64,000 nucleotides of DNA, taken from contig NZ_JAPFQM010000001.1 in assembly GCF_026241205.1 (NCBI RefSeq), positions 1,550,001 to 1,614,000 of the forward strand, given 5' to 3'. The notes under the pieces are model-generated. The model was not told the DNA's origin, made no database searches, and worked only from the letters and a program-made list of their open reading frames with translations. A program made the position numbers and the translations under genes. Every line of letters begins with the position of its first letter. The stretch's first letter is position 1. Below, piece by piece: positions 50,063-57,242 of the stretch. Source of the stretch: Thermomicrobium sp. 4228-Ro. Lineage in GTDB: Bacteria > Chloroflexota > Chloroflexia > Thermomicrobiales > Thermomicrobiaceae.

Positions 50063-51035
50063 GCGCCGACGATGGTGGTTCGCGCTCGGGCTGGTGGTTC
50101 TGCTCGTTGCCAGTGCTCTGGTGGCCGTCTGGTGGTCCCGGCGCCCGAGCGAGACGGTGTGGGTCGTACGGCGGGGAGACCTGACCAGTTCGCTGGAGCT
50201 TCCTGGGCGTGTCGTCGCGTTGCGGAGCGTGGCAGCTCGCGCTGCCTACGACACGCGTGTGCGTGTGGTCGCCGTGCAACCTGGTGACACGGTTGAGGCT
50301 GGTGACATCGTCGCGGTACTCGACGACAGCCCACTCCTCAGCCGGCACGAACAGGCCCGACAGCAGCTCTTGCAAGCCGAAGCGGCACTCGCGCAGGCCG
50401 AGGCGAGCGGAGCCCCAGTGGAGACGCGCGTACGCGCGGAAGAGCAGCGACGGCGGGCGTTGGACGCGTATCGAGAGGCGACGGAGCGGTTAGCCGACAA
50501 GTATGTCCTGGCGCCGTCGGACGGCATCGTCACCGAAGTCACGGTGACCGAGGGGGCTCCTGTCGGTGCCGGTACGGTCGTGGCGCGCATCGCACTGGCG
50601 GAGCCGTTGGGGGTCTCGGCGACGGTCGACGAGGTCGATGCACAGTATCTGGCGGACGTAAAGCAGGTGCGCATCACGGTCGATGCGTTACCCGGCTGGG
50701 AAGGGAATGGGACGGTCGTCTCGTTCGGGCGGAGTGCGAGCCAGCAAGCAGGGGTGGTGGGGTTCCCAGTGCTGGTTCGCCTCGACGGTGGGAACGAAGC
50801 CCTGCGCCCGGGTATGACGGCAACCATGCATATCGATGCTGTGCTGCGTCGGTCGGTCTTGCTCGTACCCGAACGGGCGATCCGGGCGGTCGGTGAGCGG
50901 GCTTTCGTCACGGTGCTGACCGATCGCGGCCGCGAGGAACGCGAAGTGCGACTCGGGTTGCGGAGCGGCGGCATGGTCGAGGTCGCAGCGGGACTTTCCG
51001 AAGGCGACCGTGTCCTTCTCCCGGACTCTTCCTAG
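50055..51035 (+). CDS. periplasmic adaptor (HlyD/MFP family) of the exporter
   Basis: A 326-residue membrane-fusion-type protein. One N-terminal membrane anchor (about 8-27) is followed by a split lipoyl/biotinyl-like domain (VRVVAVQPGDTVEAGDIVAVLDD, then YVLAPSDGIVTEVTVTEGAPVGAG), a short Glu/Arg/Ala-rich coiled coil between them, and a beta-barrel end. It overlaps the permease gene, confirming a MacA/MacB-like pair in an organism of a lineage usually described as monoderm or atypical diderm. Confidence 0.85.
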   Translation: MSERRRWWFALGLVVLLVASALVAVWWSRRPSETVWVVRRGDLTSSLELPGRVVALRSVAARAAYDTRVRVVAVQPGDTVEAGDIVAVLDDSPLLSRHEQARQQLLQAEAALAQAEASGAPVETRVRAEEQRRRALDAYREATERLADKYVLAPSDGIVTEVTVTEGAPVGAGTVVARIALAEPLGVSATVDEVDAQYLADVKQVRITVDALPGWEGNGTVVSFGRSASQQAGVVGFPVLVRLDGGNEALRPGMTATMHIDAVLRRSVLLVPERAIRAVGERAFVTVLTDRGREEREVRLGLRSGGMVEVAAGLSEGDRVLLPDSS

Positions 51036-51146
51036 CCCGTTGTGGCTAGGATCGGAGTGTCGAGAGTCCCCTCAGGAAGTGTGCGGCCCTCGCCGAAATA
51101 CCTCTGGGAGGGACAGCAGGGTGATGCGTCCGGGGTATCGTGCGCG

Positions 51147-52412
51147 ATGACAGCGAAGACGCAGAGCGAGTCGATTCTGGCGATTCCCCAGCCTTCGATA
51201 CTCGACGAGGCAGGGTTCGATCTTCAGCTGCTCGTCGAACTTGCACTCAAGTATCTCTATGTGCACGGTAGTCAAACGGCCCGTGACTTAGTCGAAGCGC
51301 TCTGCGTCCCGTACACGGGTGTTTTGGAACGAGCGCTGACCCAAGCGAAGCGGGAGGAGCTCGTCGAGGTTACGGGCAGTAACGGGATCGGTGAGCTGGG
51401 TTACCGGTATGTCCTCACCACCAAAGGGCATCAGCGCGCACAGGAGTTTCTCGGCCGAAACGGGTACATCGGCCCGGCTCCGGTGCCGATCGAGCAGTAT
51501 CGGGTGATCGTCCAGGCGCAGAGCCTGCGCCGTGTCGCAGTGACACCTACGGCTGTGCGACAAGCGTTGGGGCGGCTCGTGTTCTCCGATACGGTGCTCG
51601 ACCAGATCGGTCAGGCGCTCAACTCCGGTCAGGCGATCTTTCTGTTCGGCAAGCCGGGAAACGGGAAGACTGCACTCGCCCAGCGCGTGACGGCCATGTA
51701 CGGTGGCACCGTCTTCGTTCCGTACGCGATCTTGGCCGATTCGCAGATCATTCGCGTGTTCGATCGCCATCATCACCATCCGGTCGCCAACCAACCTCCG
51801 GGCGATCGACGCTGGGTGCTCTGTGAACGGCCATTGATCCAGGTCGGTGGTGAGCTGACACTGGAACAGCTGGATCTCATCTACGACGAACGGAATCGCT
51901 TCTACGAAGCGCCGCTTCAATTGCGGGCCAACAACGGTGTGCTGTTGATCGACGACTTCGGTCGGCAGCGGGTTCCGCCCCGGGCGATCCTCAACCGGTG
52001 GATCGTCCCGCTCGAGCAACGGATCGATATCCTCACGCTCCACACCGGGAAGCAGATCGAGGTTCCCTTCGAGGGACTGGTGATCTTTTCGACGAACTTG
52101 CAGCCGACCGACCTGGTGGACGAAGCGTTTCTCCGCCGGATTCCAAACAAGATTCATCTGGCGAATCCGACCGTTCAGCAGTTCGCTGAGATCTTCCGCG
52201 CGCAATGCGAGGAGCTTGGTATACCGTTCGAGCCGCAGGGGCTCGCCTATTTGTTGCGGACGTACTACGTAGGAAAGCGCGAGCTACGGGCCTGCCACCC
52301 GCGCGATATCCTCCGCGTGCTGGTCGGTGCGGCGCGCTATCTCGGGCGTGAACCGCGGCTCACCCCGGATCTGATCGACCGAGCGTGCCGGTCGTACTTC
52401 ATCAATCCCTAG
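51147..52412 (+). CDS. AAA+ ATPase with N-terminal winged-helix region
   Basis: A 421-residue protein. The N-terminal 100 residues look like a winged-helix domain (LKYLYVHGSQTARDLVEALCVPYTGVL, split). Walker A is FLFGKPGNGKTALAQRV (about 165-181), Walker B VLLIDDFGRQ (about 268-277), sensor 1 VIFSTN and an arginine-rich AFLRRIPNKI. The layout resembles MoxR/RavA-type or unfoldase-like AAA+ proteins, but no VWA partner gene is adjacent. The start is ATG 51147. The 111-base gap after the adaptor gene holds a seven-base-pair hairpin (51031-51050). Confidence 0.75.
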   Translation: MTAKTQSESILAIPQPSILDEAGFDLQLLVELALKYLYVHGSQTARDLVEALCVPYTGVLERALTQAKREELVEVTGSNGIGELGYRYVLTTKGHQRAQEFLGRNGYIGPAPVPIEQYRVIVQAQSLRRVAVTPTAVRQALGRLVFSDTVLDQIGQALNSGQAIFLFGKPGNGKTALAQRVTAMYGGTVFVPYAILADSQIIRVFDRHHHHPVANQPPGDRRWVLCERPLIQVGGELTLEQLDLIYDERNRFYEAPLQLRANNGVLLIDDFGRQRVPPRAILNRWIVPLEQRIDILTLHTGKQIEVPFEGLVIFSTNLQPTDLVDEAFLRRIPNKIHLANPTVQQFAEIFRAQCEELGIPFEPQGLAYLLRTYYVGKRELRACHPRDILRVLVGAARYLGREPRLTPDLIDRACRSYFINP

Positions 52413-52452
52413 CGCCGTCGAGCAGCGCTGTGTCCGTATGACGAACGCGAGA

Positions 52453-52478
52453 GGGGCAGTGTCGGGTGCCGCTGCCCC
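52453..52478. terminator. hairpin between convergent AAA+ gene and speE
   Basis: GGGGCAG (52453-52459) pairs with CTGCCCC (52472-52478) around a 12-base loop. There is no T tract, so termination here is only suggested by position. Confidence 0.4.
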
Positions 52479-52499
52479 GAAGAATCGAGTTCACTGGTC

Positions 52500-53438
52500 T
52501 CACGCCGTCGAGCGCCGGACAGCTGCTTCCGGTAGGAGCGGATGCGAATCAGCTGGGCGTCCGAGTGCGACTGAGTCCTCGATGAAGTGCCGGAGGAACG
52601 GCGGGAGACGGAACGCCGCCCAGTGAATCTCCGGTGAGTAGTACTGGCAATCGTCGATACCGCGCTCGCGCAGTCGCTGAGCGACCGTCTCGATGTCGAG
52701 TGCGGCCGGATCGACGTCGCGCGAGGCGACGGTAAAGCTCCAGAAACTGTCGTACGATTGCACGGTCGTGATATAGGTGCGGACGATCGGGAGCACTTCC
52801 CGGAGGTGCAGGTGCGTCGCTGCCGTCTGGATCGGCAGGAGCATCGGTGATTCGGTCTGCTGGACGACCAGGCCACCTGGTGCCAGCATATCGGCGAGAC
52901 CGTTGTAGAAATCCGGTGAGAACAGCACCATGCCAGGTGTATCCCCGAGCGGATCCGGCCCGTCGACGATGATCACGTCGAAGGTACCGGAGCGCCGTTC
53001 GACGTAGGCGAAGCCGTCTTCGAAACGCAGTTCGACGCGCGGGTCGTCGAACGCGCCGCGATGGATGTTCCAGAGATGTTCGCGGCACGCCTCCACCACC
53101 TGCTGGTCGATCTCGACCATCGTGACGTGCTCGACCGGATGCTGGAGGACACGACGGAGCGCACCCCCATCCCCACCCCCGATGATCAGGACCCGGCGAG
53201 GGTTGGGGTGAGCGATCATGACCGGGTGCACTAGCATCTCGTGGTAACAGAACTCGTCGCGCTCCGCCGTTTGGAGCACGTTGTTGAGTACCAGCGCACG
53301 GCCGAAGAGGACCGTGTCGATGATCGCGATCTCCTGATACGGGGATTTGCCCCGATACAGGACGTCGCGCACCTGCAGGAAAACCCGCTGACTCGGGACT
53401 TCCGGGTCGTCGGTATGCCAGAGTCCTCCGTCAATCAA
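52500..53438 (-). CDS. speE: spermidine synthase (polyamine aminopropyltransferase)
   Basis: A 312-residue enzyme that transfers an aminopropyl group from decarboxylated SAM. It has SPYQEIAIIDT, VLIIGGGDGGALRRVLQHP (about 84-102), VEIDQQVVEACREHL and the catalytic region VIIVDGPDPLGDT. It lies directly after speH, whose product supplies its substrate, overlapping by eight bases. Members from thermophiles may also make longer polyamines; specificity is not readable here. Confidence 0.95.
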   Translation of the reverse strand: MIDGGLWHTDDPEVPSQRVFLQVRDVLYRGKSPYQEIAIIDTVLFGRALVLNNVLQTAERDEFCYHEMLVHPVMIAHPNPRRVLIIGGGDGGALRRVLQHPVEHVTMVEIDQQVVEACREHLWNIHRGAFDDPRVELRFEDGFAYVERRSGTFDVIIVDGPDPLGDTPGMVLFSPDFYNGLADMLAPGGLVVQQTESPMLLPIQTAATHLHLREVLPIVRTYITTVQSYDSFWSFTVASRDVDPAALDIETVAQRLRERGIDDCQYYSPEIHWAAFRLPPFLRHFIEDSVALGRPADSHPLLPEAAVRRSTA

Positions 53439-53781
53439 CGATCATCCCCCTACTCACCTGCATCACTTCCATCCGCTCCGGCTGGAACCGCTCCCGCAGC
53501 ACCGGGATCGCCGCCTCCGGGTTGGTGTGCTCGCCACAGGTGAAAACGTCCACAGCCGCATACCCGAGTTCCGGCCAGGTGTGGATGCTCAGGTGCGACT
53601 CGGACAGGATAGCGATACCACTGACCCCGTTGTACGGCTCCCAGGGAAAGACCTGCAGGTCGCGCAACGTCGCGTTCGTTGCGGCGACTGCGTCGCGGAT
53701 GGCCTCTTCGACCGCGTGCAGGGAGTCGATATTCTTGCAACCCCAGAGTTCGACAATGACGTGTCGACCCAGGCTCTTCAC
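53431..53781 (-). CDS. speH: S-adenosylmethionine decarboxylase proenzyme
   Basis: A 116-residue pyruvoyl enzyme precursor. The self-cleavage site is in ILSESHLSIHTWPE, where the Ser after Glu becomes the pyruvoyl group; FTCGEHTNPEAA follows. The start is a GTG at 53779-53781 with GGAGG ten bases upstream; an open frame upstream is not family-like. Decarboxylated SAM from this enzyme goes to SpeE. Confidence 0.94.
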   Translation of the reverse strand: MKSLGRHVIVELWGCKNIDSLHAVEEAIRDAVAATNATLRDLQVFPWEPYNGVSGIAILSESHLSIHTWPELGYAAVDVFTCGEHTNPEAAIPVLRERFQPERMEVMQVSRGMIVD

Positions 53782-53858
53782 TCCCCACAGACCTCCGTTT
53801 ACCTGAGAACGATCACCCCCCAACAGCGCGTGCCCAGTCCAACGGGCAACGACACTAC

Positions 53859-53887
53859 AGTCTACCAGCCGATCCTCTTCTCTGCAA
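53859..53887 (-). promoter_or_regulatory. promoter of speH-speE
   Basis: On the minus strand, TTGCAG (53887-53882), a 17-base spacer and TAGACT (53864-53859). The leader to the speH GTG is about 70 bases. Confidence 0.65.
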
Positions 53888-53956
53888 CCCCTTGGGCAGA
53901 CGCGGAGTGACAGCTCTTCGTGGCCGCTTCGATCGTTGGCCGAGCCTGACCAGCCC

Positions 53957-53985
53957 TTGCGAGAGCGACCGCGGACGATTAGAAT
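53957..53985 (+). promoter_or_regulatory. promoter of ssrA
   Basis: TTGCGA (53957-53962), a 17-base spacer and TAGAAT (53980-53985). The predicted start near 53992 leaves about 20 bases to be removed from the tmRNA 5' end, presumably by RNase P. Confidence 0.65.
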
Positions 53986-54011
53986 ATCTGATGCGCTCGG
54001 AACTGCGGCAT

Positions 54012-54361
54012 GGGGATGACAGGATTCGACAGGGCCGTAGGTCCGAGGATTGCAGGCCGAGGTCGCCCACGAACTCGTAAAAAGGGGCACCAAAGTAACT
54101 GGCGAGCGCGAACTCGCTCTGGCTGCGTAATTCACGCGGCCACGTCTGCCCGGACCTTTCCCCGGTGGGTCTGGAGCGGGCGTCGCAAGACCGGGGTGCC
54201 CCTCGCCCAAGCGCCGGTGCGGGCGAGGTCAAGTGCAATCCGGCTCGGCTGACTGGGATCCTGTCGGTGGGAGCCCGGCGGCGACAGTGAAACACCGACT
54301 AAGCCTGTAGGATATCCTCGGCTGAACGCTCTGGACGGGGGTTCGATTCCCCCCATCTCCA
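54012..54361 (+). ncRNA. ssrA: transfer-messenger RNA (tmRNA)
   Basis: A one-piece tmRNA of about 350 bases. The 5' end GGGGATG pairs with CATCTCC (54354-54360) to form the acceptor stem with a G-U pair at position 3, the alanine identity element. Discriminator A is at 54361, and the next bases are CTA, so CCA is not encoded. The 5' hallmark GGATTCGACAGGG and the 3' T arm GGGGGTTCGATTCCCCC are clear. The tag frame is read from GGC at 54103 to TAA, giving the peptide GERELALAA after the tRNA-borne Ala; its LALAA end fits a protease degron. SmpB is encoded at 32632. Confidence 0.95.
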
Positions 54362-54369
54362 CTAGGGCA

Positions 54370-54400
54370 CCCCGGCAGGTTGCCGGGGCTTTTCGTTGTT
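54370..54400 (+). terminator. intrinsic terminator of ssrA
   Basis: A perfect eight-base-pair stem CCCCGGCA/TGCCGGGG with a three-base loop (54370-54388), followed by CTTTTCGTTGTT. Confidence 0.9.
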
Positions 54401-54445
54401 CCGCGATCCCTCGTGATACCATCGACCGCGCTGCCTAGCGAAGAG

Positions 54446-54451
54446 TATACT
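54446..54451 (+). promoter_or_regulatory. putative -10 element for the interrupted membrane protein gene
   Basis: TATACT ends 16 bases before an ATG at 54468, which would give a nearly leaderless transcript. No good -35 was seen. Confidence 0.45.
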
Positions 54452-54467
54452 GGGCCTCGCGCGGCGA

Positions 54468-55856
54468 ATGTGGCTCGCCGCTGCGCTGGTCAACTCGCCT
54501 CGCTCGTTCTGGAGCGTCCTTCTCGTGCGATCGTAGTTCGCGTTAGCCTGGCTGGTCGGTCTGGCGTTCGCCTGGTTTCGGTTCGCAGGGCCGTCGCAGA
54601 TTCTGCGTGCGGCGGAGCGCTCGCACCGGCGCGTCGTGGTCACCTGCGTTGGGATCGCCTTCGTCGCCCGCCTCCTTCCCGCCTTGTTGCTTCCCTCTGG
54701 GGCAGCCTTCGACATCGCCTCCTCTGCCATCGTCGGAAGCCTCCTGCGCCTCAGTCACGATGTCTACCCAGCACCGCTCGCCGAAGGACGCCATCCGTAC
54801 TTCCCGCTCCAGCTCTTCATCGACGCCCTGGCACATCGTCTGGCGACCGACTACCGGCTCCCCTTCCCGGTCCTCGTGAAAGTCGTGCCGGTTCCGGCTG
54901 ATGTCCTGCTGACGCTTCTCATCACGCGTGTCTCCTCGCGTCGACCGCTGGAGACTTGTGCAACCATTGCCGTTCTCTCTTCAGTGCATCCGGGGGCAGT
55001 CTCCGTGTGCGCCTACCATGGCCAGTTCGACGCGGAGCCCCTCTTGGCCGCGGTACTCGCCGCTCTTGCCATCGCCAGCGGACGGGTCTTCCTGGCTGGT
55101 CTCCTGTTGGGCGTTGCGATTGCGCTCAAACCATGGCCGGCGCTGTTCGTCCCGGTGTTCATCGGCTGTGTTCCCCAGTGGCGGCAGCGCGGTACGCTGC
55201 TGATCGCGAGTCGTCTCGCCCCGCTCGCTTGCGTTGCACTGTATCGGTCGATGATCCCGGGAAGCTGGGTACCAGTGGTCGCAACGGTCGTCTCCTAGCA
55301 TGGGGTGCTCGGTTGGTGGGGACTCACAGCGCTGCTCCAACTTCTCTTCGTCGTTTCACAGTCGCAGACATTCAGCTTCCTCGCCCCCATGCACCCGGAT
55401 CGCGTGCTCAGCGAGGTTTTCAGCCACGGGCGTTGGGTGCTGCTGGGAGCGCTGCTCGGAGCCTCGATGCTCGCTCCATCTGCGTGGTATCGATCGGGTT
55501 CTTCGGCCAGACACCGTTTCCCACCCATCCAGTGGGTAGCGCGTGCCCAGTCGTTCTTCGTCGTCACGTTCTTGGCGCTGGCCACAGGCTTCGGTGTGCA
55601 GTATTCGAGCTGGGTCGTGTCGTTCGCACTCGCCTCCAGGCAACTGCGCCAGCTGCGTGTCTTCACCCTGACGACAGTGGCCTTCCTGGACGGTGCGAAT
55701 ACCCTCGGCCTCCTCCAGGAGTCGCTCGGCCTGGCCGATCAGTTCCCGCTCGACGACATCGTCCGCGTGCTGGGTCTCCCCGTGTGGGCAGTGACAGTCT
55801 GGTGGGCATGGTCGCTCGGGCGTGCCTTTTGGAACGAGCGACTCGGTCGGACGTGA
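54468..55856 (+). pseudogene. polytopic membrane glycosyltransferase-like gene with two in-frame TAG codons
   Basis: One reading frame of 463 codons runs from ATG 54468 to TGA 55854-55856, broken by TAG at 54534-54536 and TAG at 55296-55298. The three parts (22, 253 and 185 codons) all read as membrane-protein sequence with host-like codon use. Conserved-looking segments include FVARLLPALLLPSGAAFDI, GLLLGVAIALKPWPALFVP and, after the second TAG, HGVLGWWGLTALLQLLFV. The layout (about ten hydrophobic segments, KPWP/KxxP loop) is like GT-C or DUF2029-type glycosyltransferases. Each TAG is one change from TGG (Trp). It is most simply a pseudogene; amber readthrough is the alternative. Confidence 0.6.
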
Positions 55857-55882
55857 CTCCGGTGACTGACCGGTGGATCCGC

Positions 55883-56107
55883 TCAGGCATGCCCAACTCG
55901 GAGCAGAACGAGTTCGTAGGCATCCCCTTCTTTCCGAACTCGGAAGAGGCAACCCGCATAGCGGATCGTCGCGCCGTCTTCGAGATCGGGAGGCAAGGGA
56001 ACGATCCAGGATCCGATACGGATGCGGATCGACGGAAGTTCGAGCGTCTGCTCCGGATCGGCCTCGCGGTACGGGGAATGTTCGCCGCAGCGTGGACAGT
56101 AGCCCAT
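55883..56107 (-). CDS. small CxxC protein
   Basis: A 74-residue protein that begins MGYCPRCGEHSPYRE and then has a beta-rich region (SIRIRIGSWIVPLPPDLEDG). Only one CxxC pair is present plus a lone Cys near residue 53, so a full zinc ribbon is doubtful. ATG at 56105-56107 has a GAGGAAGGA RBS. It is the last of three minus-strand genes. The function is unknown. Confidence 0.6.
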   Translation of the reverse strand: MGYCPRCGEHSPYREADPEQTLELPSIRIRIGSWIVPLPPDLEDGATIRYAGCLFRVRKEGDAYELVLLRVGHA

Positions 56108-56120
56108 AGCTCGTCCTTCC

Positions 56121-56468
56121 TCAGCGTATTCCCACCTGCCGTCCACCGAAGTAGGCTGCTGCGCCACCGAGCACGCCAGCGTACAGCGCCGCGATGATCG
56201 CGAAGAACCAGAGCGTCGCGGTCCCCAATGTGAGATGACCGAGATGTGGTAAGAGGACACCGGCAGTGAGCCCAGCAGCGACTGCCTCGATGATCCCGAA
56301 GACGAAAGCTTCGCCACCCTGTAGCCGACCGACGATACCGGCGGCAAGCCCACCGATCAGCGGCGAGAGTGGCCCCAGGATAAAGTGCAGACCTGGCGGC
56401 AGGATGCTCAGGATCATGACGAGGACTGCGACGATAAGTGCTTTGATGAGGCGCACGGCACGGTGCAT
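56121..56468 (-). CDS. small integral membrane protein
   Basis: A 115-residue protein with about four hydrophobic segments; an N-terminal LIKALIVAVLVMILSILPPG and glycine-rich GPLSPLIGGLAAGIVGRLQGG are notable. No family was recognised with confidence; the glycine patterns resemble small membrane proteins of the DUF5518/TM2-like kinds. The ATG overlaps the EVE gene stop (TGATG), so it is translationally coupled. Confidence 0.65.
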   Translation of the reverse strand: MHRAVRLIKALIVAVLVMILSILPPGLHFILGPLSPLIGGLAAGIVGRLQGGEAFVFGIIEAVAAGLTAGVLLPHLGHLTLGTATLWFFAIIAALYAGVLGGAAAYFGGRQVGIR

Positions 56469-56944
56469 CAGCGCGCGACTCCCTCCTGCGTCGCGACCGC
56501 AGCGAGTGCTGCACGGATCAGGGCGAAATCGTGCTCGTCGATCCGGTGGAGCTGTCCTTGAAAGGCGAGTCGCCAGTGAGCGGGCGGCCACTTCTGGACG
56601 TGGTGGAGCTGGGGTGCGAGTGCTTCCGCTCGCACGACGACACCGGGTGGCAGGACGATGTCCGGCTCGATCTGAACGCGCCAGGGATAGTCCTCTGTGG
56701 CCTTCTTGGGGTCCTTGCTCTTCCAAATCGGTGTGTGATCCTCGAAGAAATCCGAGATCACGGTCGCGGTGGCAGCGAAGCCCTGGACACCGGTCAAGTA
56801 GTACACGATCCGGTCTCCCGGACGCATCGCCTCGGCTTTCTTGCGGTGACGGGACTTGAACCCCTGGATCCGAAAGCCGTGCTCACGCGTCGCTTCGAAG
56901 TTTTCGGGGGATCCGACCAAAATCCAATACTGAGGGGTCGACAC
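56468..56944 (-). CDS. EVE domain-containing protein
   Basis: A 158-residue protein of the PUA-like EVE family. It has YWILVGSPENFEATREHGF, the MRPGDRIVYYLTGVQGFAATATV core (split over about 42-65) and PWRVQIEPDIVLPPG. EVE and related YTH domains bind modified nucleobases in RNA or DNA. The GTG at 56942-56944 is chosen for its AGGAAAGGAACG RBS; an in-frame ATG at 56965 would add seven residues. No restriction genes are adjacent, so there is no sign that it belongs to a modification-dependent restriction system. Confidence 0.85.
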   Translation of the reverse strand: MSTPQYWILVGSPENFEATREHGFRIQGFKSRHRKKAEAMRPGDRIVYYLTGVQGFAATATVISDFFEDHTPIWKSKDPKKATEDYPWRVQIEPDIVLPPGVVVRAEALAPQLHHVQKWPPAHWRLAFQGQLHRIDEHDFALIRAALAAVATQEGVAR

Positions 56945-57146
56945 CGCGCTCGTTCCTTTCCTCATCGGTCGGTTCGCTCGCCATGACCCAGTGTACTCCT
57001 CGCTGCATGGTACGGGACCGTCGGAGCAGGGCTGGATCGCTCAGGGAGGGCAAGCGAGCCAGCGTCAAGCGAGTCAGCGTTGTGGTAGCCATCTCCTCCG
57101 TGTCCGGCGCAACGCAAGGCGAGCAGGCGTCTCGGGCCGTGTGCGA

Positions 57147-57175
57147 TTGCGTGCCCAGCATCGTCGGGTCATACT
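57147..57175 (+). promoter_or_regulatory. promoter of glcDEF
   Basis: TTGCGT (57147-57152), a 17-base spacer and CATACT (57170-57175), about 68 bases before the glcD ATG. The 56966-57242 gap is otherwise featureless apart from a possible minus-strand -10 (TACACT near 56992) for the EVE gene. Confidence 0.6.
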
Positions 57176-57242
57176 TGAGGTGATCTTCGGCGTCGGCACG
57201 CGATCCGTCGCCGCTCACCGATCCGCAACGGAGGAGGCACCC

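Noticed and set aside
54534-55298. Pyrrolysine or other UAG recoding in this genome
   Set aside because: RF1 is present and TAG ends several intact genes in the window, so general recoding of UAG is not supported; the two-amber frame is treated as a likely pseudogene.
56991-57242. Protein-coding extension upstream of glcD
   Set aside because: The open frame upstream of ATG 57243 is low-quality sequence crossing the promoter; the strong RBS and family N-terminus place the start at 57243.
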